Below, in pieces: positions 17,248 to 22,206 of a stretch of DNA of 22,206 bases. The DNA comes from Pseudomonadota bacterium (GTDB taxonomy: Bacteria; Pseudomonadota; Gammaproteobacteria; Burkholderiales; Burkholderiaceae), in assembly GCA_021783435.1 (NCBI GenBank), contig JAJXUC010000052.1, positions 1-22,206 on the forward strand, in the 5' to 3' direction. Each line of letters starts with the position of its first letter. Within the stretch, counting starts at the first letter, position 1. The notes below the pieces were generated by a model. The model did not search any database. It was given only the letters and a program-made list of their open reading frames with translations, and had not been told where the DNA came from. The translations under genes were made by a program, and so were the position numbers.

Positions 17248-18084
17248 TCAGTCAACCTGCATCGGCATCGGGGACGCAGCGGCACGAATCGGCTCATTTC
17301 CGAATCCCACATGTGCCCGTACCATCGCCGCATGAAGATCGACGGGGCGCCGACGCCAGAATCCAACGTAATCCTGATGCTGCTGAGGGTTGGCGAAGTA
17401 GATGAGCGAGCAACGTGGCATCGTTTCTTCCGACGCGAGTACAGCGTGATATGCAGCGGGTATCGCGCTCTCCGATAACTCCGTCAGCAACGACCCTGAG
17501 AGCACAGCAAGTTCATTCGCTAACAGTCGTACAGGAATCTGGGCACGTCCGCGCAATAGAACCAGCCCATCACGGTTGGGGCGAATGAACGATAGCAGAT
17601 GCCCATCTTCATGCGGGTCTTGCGCGAACTGCCGGTTCTCGACGACCTGAACACCTGCGCCATAGACGCACAACTGCAGGTAGGAGCTTTGGCGTATGGA
17701 TGGAAGCGGTGCATTCGCAAATTCATCTGCGACCACATCGAGAACCCTCTGAGCCAAGGCACTGACCTCTGCCTCGTATGCGACCGCCGCCTGGATAAAG
17801 GAACTCGTGGCAAATGGATCGGCTTGCCGTTTCTCAACATGTGCATGCCAATAGCAGAAACGCTCGCAAAGATCGGGCTTGCCCTTGTCCTTTGCGTACT
17901 CCAGTCCGTAAGGCAAAAAACCATCGGTGTCTTGGGCGAAGCTGTATCGGGCTTTCGTGTCGATCTCTACTCCCCAATACTCCTGCAAAAGACGCGAGTA
18001 GCTCTGCATCATCGATGGCGACATTTCGACGGTAGCGTAGCCAGTGGCAACCAGACAGGTGCAGCAATCTTTAAGATTCTTCAT
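17248..18084 (-). CDS. Fe(II)/2-oxoglutarate-dependent oxygenase (isopenicillin N synthase-like)
   Basis: A 278-residue soluble enzyme with the double-stranded beta-helix of the 2-oxoglutarate oxygenases. The iron triad is visible as His158-x-Asp160 (DPHEDGHLLSF) and His213 (AAYHAVLAS), and the 2-oxoglutarate carboxylate pair as Arg224-x-Ser226 (PRCSLIYFANP). The 55-residue spacing between the two histidines fits the plant/fungal-like IPNS group. Such enzymes hydroxylate or desaturate amino acids and small molecules. Start 18084 has TGGAG six bases before it. Its base composition is visibly less GC-rich than its neighbours, which suggests horizontal transfer. Five bases separate it from the LysE exporter. 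An in-frame start at 18153 would add 23 residues but lacks a binding site. Substrate unknown. Confidence 0.85.
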   Translation of the reverse strand: MKNLKDCCTCLVATGYATVEMSPSMMQSYSRLLQEYWGVEIDTKARYSFAQDTDGFLPYGLEYAKDKGKPDLCERFCYWHAHVEKRQADPFATSSFIQAAVAYEAEVSALAQRVLDVVADEFANAPLPSIRQSSYLQLCVYGAGVQVVENRQFAQDPHEDGHLLSFIRPNRDGLVLLRGRAQIPVRLLANELAVLSGSLLTELSESAIPAAYHAVLASEETMPRCSLIYFANPQQHQDYVGFWRRRPVDLHAAMVRAHVGFGNEPIRAAASPMPMQVD

Positions 18085-18161
18085 GACGGACTCCAGTTGA
18101 ACAGGAACGACGAAACGGCAGAGATACATGATCGACGCTTCGGAACCAGCCATGCGGGCAT
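18081..18161 (-). CDS. Possible 26-residue peptide coupled to the oxygenase
   Basis: On the minus strand AGAAGGA lies six bases before an ATG at 18161, an almost ideal ribosome binding site. The frame reads 26 residues, beginning MPAWLVPKRR and ending FLFNWSPS, and its TGA overlaps the oxygenase start as ATGA, the usual mark of translational coupling. An in-frame ATG two codons earlier, and one at 18230 (49 residues), are alternatives. It could be a substrate peptide, a leader that links translation, or chance. No family recognised. Support is the binding site and the overlap only. Confidence 0.4.
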   Translation of the reverse strand: MPAWLVPKRRSCISAVSSFLFNWSPS

Positions 18162-18222
18162 TTGCATTCCTTCTGCGATCAGGATCGTGTGAGTGTCATC
18201 TGCTTCGCCGTCAGCTTCGTGG

Positions 18223-18251
18223 ACACACATGAAGTCTGCATGTCGGTGTGT
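18223..18251. promoter_or_regulatory. Candidate operator in the divergent oxygenase/regulator control region
   Basis: Between the oxygenase unit and the XRE-NBR1 regulator, ACACACAT (18223-18230) faces ATGT..GTGTGT (18240-18251) as an imperfect inverted repeat with a two-base bulge. It is the only dyad I see in the 221-base gap, about 55 bases before the regulator start. Binding by the divergent regulator is a guess from position. Confidence 0.25.
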
Positions 18252-18305
18252 TCTCCGCCGCGTGCAGAGTGTCTGTCTTGGTGAACAACCCATCGCGCAG
18301 GAATC

Positions 18306-18998
18306 ATGACCACCCCCATCGATCAGCAGGACGGCCTGCGGTCCATCCTGACGAGGCGCAGCCGGGAACTCGGAAAGACGCGCGCCGACATCGCGCGCGA
18401 TGCCGGTCTGTCGCGCACCTATCTCTACGCGCTGGCCAACGGCAGCGCGCAAGATCCCTCGGTGCGCACCCTGGTCAAACTTGCCCGCGCGCTGCAGGTC
18501 TCACCGCTGCTGCTGTTTCGCCACTACGCGGACACGGCCGGGGCGCCGATGGCAGGCGCCCCGCTGCTGCCGACCAATCGCGCTGTCGGCCTGCACGACA
18601 AGGATGACATCGCCGTGTTCAATGCCGACTTGACCATGCCAGATCATGCCCTGGTGCTGCCGGGCGAAGCGTTCCGCAAGGTCTGGGAATTCCAGAACGT
18701 GGGCAAGTTGCCGTGGCGCGGGCGGCGGCTGGCAAGGGTCGATGAGGACTACGTGCTGGCGCGCCGCGCGGAAGACGGTCTGCGCGCTGTGCTCAGCCCC
18801 TCGCTCGCCAGCCTGCACCGGGAGATTGCCTTCCCCGACACCCTGCCCGGCCAGCCCGCGCAGCTCGGCGTGGACTTTTCGGCGCCGAACGAAACCTGCG
18901 CCGTGGCGTCGGTCTGGCGCATCGAAGACGCGCAGGGCCGTCCCTGCTACGGCCCCACCTTCCTCTGCCACGTCATCGTGACGGTGATGGCGCGATAG
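18306..18998 (+). CDS. XRE-type regulator fused to an NBR1-like Ig domain
   Basis: A 230-residue protein. Residues 11-75 are a Cro/C1 helix-turn-helix (LGKTRADIARDAGLSRTYLYALANG, then LVKLARALQVSP). Residues 105-228 match the pattern of the Ig-like domain named after human NBR1: MPDHALVLPGEAFRKVWEFQNVG, LPWRGRRLA, the FPDTLPGQ strand, VDFSAPNE, SVWRIEDAQGRPCYGPTF and a final HVIVTV. In NBR1 this domain binds protein partners; here it may sense a ligand or a protein. AGGA sits just before the ATG at 18306. It is divergent from the oxygenase-exporter unit and probably regulates it. Domain assignment is from pattern and is quite clear; function is inference. Confidence 0.85.
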   Translation: MTTPIDQQDGLRSILTRRSRELGKTRADIARDAGLSRTYLYALANGSAQDPSVRTLVKLARALQVSPLLLFRHYADTAGAPMAGAPLLPTNRAVGLHDKDDIAVFNADLTMPDHALVLPGEAFRKVWEFQNVGKLPWRGRRLARVDEDYVLARRAEDGLRAVLSPSLASLHREIAFPDTLPGQPAQLGVDFSAPNETCAVASVWRIEDAQGRPCYGPTFLCHVIVTVMAR

Positions 18999-19058
18999 GG
19001 CCTGTGCGCGTTCGCACGGACGCGTGATGCGCCTTGATGCGACTTCGCTGCGGCCGGT

Positions 19059-19709
19059 CTACACCCGCGCCGCCAGGGCCAGGCGCAGCCCCAGGCCAAC
19101 GAACACCAGCCCCGTCACCCGCCGCACCCACAGTGCCAGGCGCTGCATGCGCCCCACGCCCGCCATGCGCCCGCGCGCCCGCGCCGCGACCCAGGCCACG
19201 CTCAGATTGAACAAGGTGCCGTTCAGCGTGAACACCACGCCCAGCAACAGGAAGGCCCAGCCCTGCCCGCCCGGCGCCGGGCCGACGAACTGCGGCAGAA
19301 ACGCCAGGAAAAACAACACGATCTTCGGATTGAGCACATTGGTCAGCACGCCTTGCCAGAACACCGCGCGCAAGGGCGCGGCGGGCATGGGCTCCGCCGT
19401 CGAGCGAGACCCTTGCGCCGGCGTCTTCGCGCGCAGCAGGCCAATGCCCAGCCACACCAGATACGCCGCGCCCAGCCACTTCACCGCGCCGAACGCAACA
19501 TCCGACGCGGCGATCAGCGCCGACAGGCCCACCGCCGCCGCCGTGACATGCACCAGGCAACCCGCGCCCACCCCCAGCGCCGCCATCGCGCCCGCCCGCA
19601 CCCCCTGCCCGGCGCTGCGCGAGATGATGAACAACATGTCCGCCCCTGGCGTCATATTGAGCAACAGGCCGGAGAGCAGGAACAGGGCGAAGTGGTGGAT
19701 GTCGGGCAT
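19059..19709 (-). CDS. LysE/RhtB-family amino acid exporter
   Basis: A 216-residue membrane protein with about six hydrophobic segments. The N-terminal LLLNMTPGADMLFIISRSAGQGVRAG is the RhtB-type signature (NxxPGPDxxxxxxxxxxxG), followed by GAGCLVHVTAAAVGLSALI, GAAYLVWLGIGLL, VLTNVLNPKIVLFFLAFLPQFV and FLLLGVVFTLNGTLFNL. These exporters release threonine, homoserine, leucine or related amino acids by proton exchange. It is a different branch from the LysE-type protein at 16634-17242. It follows corA by 55 bases on the same strand and converges on the XRE regulator. Confidence 0.92.
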   Translation of the reverse strand: MPDIHHFALFLLSGLLLNMTPGADMLFIISRSAGQGVRAGAMAALGVGAGCLVHVTAAAVGLSALIAASDVAFGAVKWLGAAYLVWLGIGLLRAKTPAQGSRSTAEPMPAAPLRAVFWQGVLTNVLNPKIVLFFLAFLPQFVGPAPGGQGWAFLLLGVVFTLNGTLFNLSVAWVAARARGRMAGVGRMQRLALWVRRVTGLVFVGLGLRLALAARV

Positions 19710-19764
19710 GGACGGGAATCCGGTGGCAACAGGTCAGTACGGCGTCTGCACGGGCGAGCCCAGG

Positions 19765-20775
19765 CTACAACCAGCGGGACCGCTTCAACCAGTAGTACAG
19801 GCCGCCGCACAAACCCAGGGTGAAGACGATCAATGCCGGATAGGCCCAAGGGAAGTCCAGCTCGGGCATGTGCCGGAAGTTCATGCCGAACCAGCCCGTG
19901 AGCAGCGTGGGTACGGCCAGCAGCGCGGCCCAGCCCGCCAGTCGCTTGACCACCTCGTTCTGCTCCAGCGTGACGAGCGAGACCGAGACGTTCATCGCCG
20001 CCGAGAGCATTTCGCGCAGCGCGCCCACCGTGTCGTTGATGCGGTTGGCGTGGTCGTTGACATCGCGGAAGTAAGGCCGCATGGCCTCGGGCATCACGTC
20101 GGCGTGCAGACGTTGAAGCTGCGCCAGCACGTCCTGCAAAGGCGCCACCGCCAGCCGCAGGCGGGTGAGTTCGCGCTGCATGGCGTACAGCCGCTTGAGC
20201 GTACCGCGTCGCCATTGCCGCGCGAAGATCTCGCCTTCCAGCTCCTCCAACTCGGTCCGGTAGGCTTCGACGATGGGCAGATAGCCATCGACGATGGCAT
20301 CGAGCACCGCGTACAGCGCATACCCCGGCCCCTGCGCCAGCAGCGCAGGCGTCTGCTCGGCGCTGCGGCGCACCGCCGTGTAGCCGGGCGAATCGCCATG
20401 CCGGATGGTGAGGATGTAGTTGCGCCCCATGAAGAGATGCGTCTCGCCGAAGCGCACATGCGCGCCGCTGCGCGAGGCCGTGCGCGCCACGACAAACAGC
20501 GACTCGCCATACGCCTCCAGCTTGGGCCGCTGGTGCGCGTTGCCGGCGTCCTCCACCGCCAGCGGATGCAGGCTGAATTCCTCCTGCATCTGCGCCAGCA
20601 GGGCCGCGTCCGGCTCGAACAGCCCCACCCAGACGAAGCGGTCGGGCAGGGCGAGCATGTCGCTGATGGCCTCCAGCGCAATGTCGCCCACCCGCCGCCC
20701 GCTGCGGTCGTAGGCGACACAGGCGCGTACGGGGTTCTCAGTGGCTGGCGCGTCAGGTGCTAGGGTTCGTGTCAT
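19765..20775 (-). CDS. corA: CorA-family divalent metal ion transporter
   Basis: A 336-residue inner-membrane protein that forms a pentameric Mg2+ (or Co2+/Ni2+) channel. The N-terminal cytoplasmic funnel contains FVWVGLFEPDAALLAQMQEEF and HPLAVEDAGNAHQRPKLE; the long helix follows (about residues 150-270). Near the C-terminus lie two membrane spans with the selectivity motif GMN at residues 297-299 (TGWFGMNF) and the LDFPWAYP periplasmic loop, ending in a basic WLKRSRWL. It is the CorA rather than the ZntB type by its GMN and loop. The ATG at 20775 is the first in frame. The BrnA-like gene ends 16 bases before it. Confidence 0.93.
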   Translation of the reverse strand: MTRTLAPDAPATENPVRACVAYDRSGRRVGDIALEAISDMLALPDRFVWVGLFEPDAALLAQMQEEFSLHPLAVEDAGNAHQRPKLEAYGESLFVVARTASRSGAHVRFGETHLFMGRNYILTIRHGDSPGYTAVRRSAEQTPALLAQGPGYALYAVLDAIVDGYLPIVEAYRTELEELEGEIFARQWRRGTLKRLYAMQRELTRLRLAVAPLQDVLAQLQRLHADVMPEAMRPYFRDVNDHANRINDTVGALREMLSAAMNVSVSLVTLEQNEVVKRLAGWAALLAVPTLLTGWFGMNFRHMPELDFPWAYPALIVFTLGLCGGLYYWLKRSRWL

Positions 20776-20791
20776 GCGTTTGAGCGGGACG

Positions 20792-21040
20792 TCACTTCGG
20801 TGTCAAGCGACTCAGCTTTTCGGCCATGCGTGTCTGCCAGCCTGGCCCCGTAGACCGCCAACGCTGGATGACATCTTCAGTCAGGCGGATCGAAATCAGC
20901 CGCTTCGGATTCAAGGATCGCGGCCGCCCGCCTTTGTTGATGGTTCCGCGAGCCAGCATGTCATCGGTCAACTCCGGAAGCACTTCGTACTCTTCCGGCT
21001 GAATGACATGCGCAGCGACTTGGCTCAGGTCAGAGCCCAA
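20792..21040 (-). CDS. BrnA-like antitoxin, orphan and possibly damaged at its 5' end
   Basis: An 82-residue ribbon-helix-helix antitoxin of the BrnA family: LPELTDDMLARGTINKGGRP, then PKRLISIRLTEDVIQRWRSTGPGWQTRMAEKL. BrnA normally follows brnT, whose RNase protein it neutralises, but the 150 bases upstream hold no BrnT frame. The only start in frame is TTG at 21040, with no ribosome binding site. An ATG at 21053 is one base out of frame; removing one base would give a head reading MASILGSDL, close to the usual BrnA start, so a one-base frameshift is possible. It could still bind DNA from the TTG start. Confidence 0.7.
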   Translation of the reverse strand: MGSDLSQVAAHVIQPEEYEVLPELTDDMLARGTINKGGRPRSLNPKRLISIRLTEDVIQRWRSTGPGWQTRMAEKLSRLTPK

Positions 21041-21192
21041 GGATTGACGCCATATGTTGGGGGTCTAGCTACATAGCATTCAGCAGTCACGGGATCACAT
21101 TTTCCAGATGGTGCTACTGTTCTAGACCTGACCCCGGGATTCCGTTCGGCATTATCGCCAGCGTCCGATGGACTGCCGGGTTGGGTACCTCG
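21041..21192. other. Gap between BrnA-like gene and toxin-antitoxin pair; no gene seen
   Basis: No convincing frame in either direction. The stretch contains an inverted repeat of seven bases, GGTCTAG at 21062-21068 and CTAGACC at 21122-21128, and next to the antitoxin stop an ACCCAAC (21186-21180, minus strand) that matches the first box of an integron attC site but has no clear second half. It looks like a joint between pieces of different origin. Confidence 0.4.
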
Positions 21193-21492
21193 TCAGCCGT
21201 GACCAGCTTCGGCATGCAACTTCAGCCCAAGTGCCCCGATGACTTTAAGGATGGTGTCGAAGTCAGGGCTACGATCACCGGAGAGCGCTTTGTAGAGACT
21301 TTCGCGGGACAGTCCGGCATCGCGCGCGACCTGTGACATACCCTTGGCGCGAGCAATATCGCCAAGTGCTTTGGCGATGAATGCAGCATCCCCATCGGCT
21401 TCTTCAAGGCAGGCTTCAAGATACGCGGCCATTTCCTCTGGGGTTCTGAGGTGTTCGGCGACGTCATAGCGAGTAGTAACGGTCTTGGTCAT
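21193..21492 (-). CDS. Antitoxin of a HI1420-type toxin-antitoxin pair (HTH, HigA-like)
   Basis: A 99-residue protein with an N-terminal extension (TTRYDVAEHLRTPEEMAAYLEACLEEADGDAAFIAKAL) and a C-terminal helix-turn-helix (IARAKGMSQVARDAGLSRESLYKALSGDRSPDFDTILKVI). This layout is that of the 'addiction module antidote' family typified by Haemophilus HI1420, always placed downstream of a RelE-fold toxin. It binds and silences the toxin and represses the operon. It starts 5 bases after the toxin stop, on the same strand. Note that the order is toxin first, antitoxin second, as in that family. Confidence 0.92.
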   Translation of the reverse strand: MTKTVTTRYDVAEHLRTPEEMAAYLEACLEEADGDAAFIAKALGDIARAKGMSQVARDAGLSRESLYKALSGDRSPDFDTILKVIGALGLKLHAEAGHG

Positions 21493-21497
21493 GGTTG

Positions 21498-21794
21498 CTA
21501 CTCCGAAAGATTGCGTGCGAGGCGCAATGCAGCCTTGATGTCCTTAGCTTGGGTAGTCTTGTCTCCACCAGCCAGCAGAACAATCAGCTCTCGCCCTCGC
21601 TTCTTGAAATACACCCGGTAACCGGGGCCGTAGTTGATTCGCAACTCCGAGACACCTTCGCCAACCGGTTCGACATCTCCGGGGTTTCCAGCAGCGAGCC
21701 GTTCGATCCTTGATTGGACGCGTGCTCTCGCCTGGAGGTCGCGCAAGTCGTCGAGCCACCGAGCGAAGAGGACGGTTTTGCGAATTTCAATCAT
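21498..21794 (-). CDS. RelE/ParE-superfamily toxin (HI1419/Gp49-like)
   Basis: A 98-residue toxin: IEIRKTVLFARWLDDLRDLQARARVQSRIERLAAGNPGD, then SELRINYGPGYRVYFKKRGRELIVLLAGGDKTTQAKDIKAAL. The RINYGPGYRVYF core and the final GGDKxxQxxDI are the marks of the HI1419-type family. Such toxins cut mRNA on the ribosome. The ATG at 21794 has no ribosome binding site; a promoter with a consensus -35 lies so near that transcripts may start at or next to the ATG. The pair lies beside an integron attC-like site and is less GC-rich than its flanks, both signs of a mobile cassette. Confidence 0.92.
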   Translation of the reverse strand: MIEIRKTVLFARWLDDLRDLQARARVQSRIERLAAGNPGDVEPVGEGVSELRINYGPGYRVYFKKRGRELIVLLAGGDKTTQAKDIKAALRLARNLSE

Positions 21795-21800
21795 GGATCA

Positions 21801-21829
21801 AATGTAGCCCGGTGGCTACACTTTGTCAA
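21801..21829 (-). promoter_or_regulatory. Promoter of the toxin-antitoxin pair with built-in operator
   Basis: On the minus strand TTGACA (21829-21824) and TACATT (21806-21801) are 17 bases apart, a consensus -35 and a fair -10. Between them, TGTAGCC and GGCTACA (21820-21814 and 21809-21803) form a perfect inverted repeat around four bases, overlapping the -10. A repressor there would block RNA polymerase, as expected for antitoxin autoregulation. The predicted transcription start is within a base or two of the ATG at 21794. Confidence 0.7.
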
Positions 21830-21852
21830 TGCCATACGCTCCGTCCTGATGT

Positions 21853-21909
21853 GCCCAACGTATAAATTAAGGGGCTGCGAAGCAGTCCCGCTTGAATGAC
21901 GGGTTGGCG
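21853..21909 (-). other. Integron attC-like recombination site
   Basis: Read on the minus strand, the site starts CGCCAAC and ends GTTGGGC (perfect GTTRRRY at 21859-21853), is 57 bases long, and folds as arms ATTCAAGCGGG and CCCTTAAT around CTGCTTCGCAG, with extra bases on the left arm. These are the features of attC sites: the L''/L' arms, unpaired bases and GTTRRRY cut site. The first box, CGCCAAC, departs from RYYYAAC at its first two bases. After the cut site comes the toxin-antitoxin pair, in the orientation of a gene cassette. Confidence 0.6.
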
Positions 21910-21911
21910 CG

Positions 21912-21937
21912 ACCCGCCTCGGTGGGTGCGTTTTGTT
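21912..21937 (+). terminator. Possible intrinsic terminator, plus strand
   Basis: ACCCGCC and GGTGGGT pair (one G-U wobble) with a small loop, followed by GCG and TTTTGTT. No plus-strand gene ends here, so its owner is unknown; it may shield the toxin-antitoxin promoter from incoming transcription or be a left-over of a lost gene. Confidence 0.35.
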
Positions 21938-21950
21938 CCAGTCAGAAATA

Positions 21951-21974
21951 GCAGGCGTGACACGTCACGCCTGC
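21951..21974. repeat. 24-base perfect palindrome-like inverted repeat
   Basis: Arms GCAGGCGTGAC and GTCACGCCTGC, 11 pairs, are separated by only two bases. In RNA the loop would open to four or more bases. In DNA it could be a binding site for a dimeric protein. It lies between the attC-like site and the insertion sequence. Confidence 0.7.
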
Positions 21975-22085
21975 GCGGAATAGAATACGAGCGACCGAAG
22001 CGCAGCCTCCGGTCGCTGGCGGTTAGGGTCTCCTGATGGTCTTTTTCATCACCCATCCTTTCCTCAAAGCTGTCCTGGTGGACTA

Positions 22086-22206
22086 GGGCGTGTTAACACT
22101 AATTGAGTTGAGCATGCGAGTCGTGAGACACTTCGTGCATGGAAATCACGCAAGCCCAATTCGCCCAGATCGAGCATTGCCTGCCTGTGCAGCGAGGCAA
22201 CGTCAG
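22086..22206 (+). mobile_element. Left end of an IS5-family insertion sequence, partial
   Basis: From about 22086 the sequence reads GGGCGTGTTAACACTAATTG, which has the look of an IS5-family terminal repeat, with the palindrome GTGTTAACAC at 22090-22099. It is 53 bases before the transposase start. The CTAG just before it (22083-22086) could be part of the target. The right end is outside the window, so the exact boundary is uncertain. Confidence 0.6.
22139..22206 (+). CDS. IS5-family transposase, N-terminal fragment (cut by window end)
   Basis: The frame starts at ATG 22139 and reads 22 residues to the end of the window: MEITQAQFAQIEHCLPVQRG and two more. This opening, with the LP-x-QRGNV tract, is that of IS5-family transposases of the IS427-like group (DUF4096 N-terminal region) as I recall them. 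The DDE catalytic residues would lie beyond the window. No strong ribosome binding site. Confidence 0.75.
   Translation, partial: MEITQAQFAQIEHCLPVQRGNV

Larger units (their letters stand above)
21910..22083. other. Gap between attC-like site and insertion sequence; hairpins and a tiny leader-like frame
   Basis: Contents: the plus-strand terminator-like hairpin, the 24-base palindrome, a second hairpin (AGCGACCG at 21990-21997 and CGGTCGCT at 22010-22017), and on the minus strand AAAGGA six bases before ATG at 22049, opening an eight-residue frame MKKTIRRP that stops at 22023. No gene of normal size follows it. The longer minus-strand frame from 22056 runs through the attC-like site and is not believed. 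Confidence 0.4.

Noticed and set aside
18085..18153. N-terminal extension of the oxygenase to an ATG at 18153
   Set aside because: There is no ribosome binding site at a usable distance, whereas the ATG at 18084 has TGGAG six bases before it; the extra 23 residues show no conserved pattern that I recognise.
21041..21186. A second complete attC site after the antitoxin
   Set aside because: An ACCCAAC box is present, but no GTTRRRY box or matching arms follow within 60-140 bases on the minus strand, so only a possible half site is noted.
21041..21192. A hidden BrnT toxin gene upstream of the BrnA-like gene
   Set aside because: None of the frames in this stretch shows the BrnT core or its usual arginine-rich end.
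21826..22056. Minus-strand open frame of 76 codons
   Set aside because: It runs through the palindrome and the attC-like site and stops near the toxin promoter; such phrases arise from attC sequence translated by chance. Only the tiny overlapping frame has a good ribosome binding site.

Overview
The window looks like the chromosome of a high-GC betaproteobacterium of the order Burkholderiales. Coding density is high, the codons are rich in G/C at third positions, and an S-adenosylhomocysteine (SAH) riboswitch precedes ahcY and metF, which is typical of that group. A Thiomonas-like host is my guess from general gene content; it is inference only.

Layout. 1-134 is the tail of a patatin-like protein. 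161-6077 (minus strand) is a run in transcription order: lytic transglycosylase, NAD-dependent sugar-epimerase-like protein, glutathione S-transferase, Rep helicase. 6108-8788 (plus) is 5-formyltetrahydrofolate cyclo-ligase followed by mnmC with a 4-base overlap. 8804-11434 (minus) holds AMP nucleosidase, a GNAT acetyltransferase and a small membrane protein. A LysR regulator (11560-12552, minus) is divergent from a DUF2917 protein that runs into the 3' end of metF. 13048-15604 (minus) is the S-adenosylmethionine-cycle unit: SAH riboswitch, ahcY, a strong intergenic hairpin, metF. 15694-16584 (plus) is a secreted ATP-dependent DNA ligase (LigE type).

Accessory part. 16634-18998 holds an Fe(II)/2-oxoglutarate oxygenase whose stop lies 5 bases before a LysE-type exporter. 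A possible 26-residue peptide gene overlaps the oxygenase start as ATGA. Divergent from them is a regulator that joins an XRE helix-turn-helix to an NBR1-type Ig-like domain. This is my best candidate for an undescribed system: an amino acid or small peptide is hydroxylated and exported under control of an unusual regulator. A second LysE/RhtB exporter and a CorA transporter follow (19059-20775, minus).

From 20792 onward the DNA looks mobile: an orphan BrnA-like antitoxin with a damaged 5' end, a HI1419/HI1420-type toxin-antitoxin pair with an operator between -35 and -10, an integron attC-like site next to that pair, several palindromes, and the left end of an IS5-family insertion sequence running off the window. 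No rRNA, tRNA or CRISPR array was seen.
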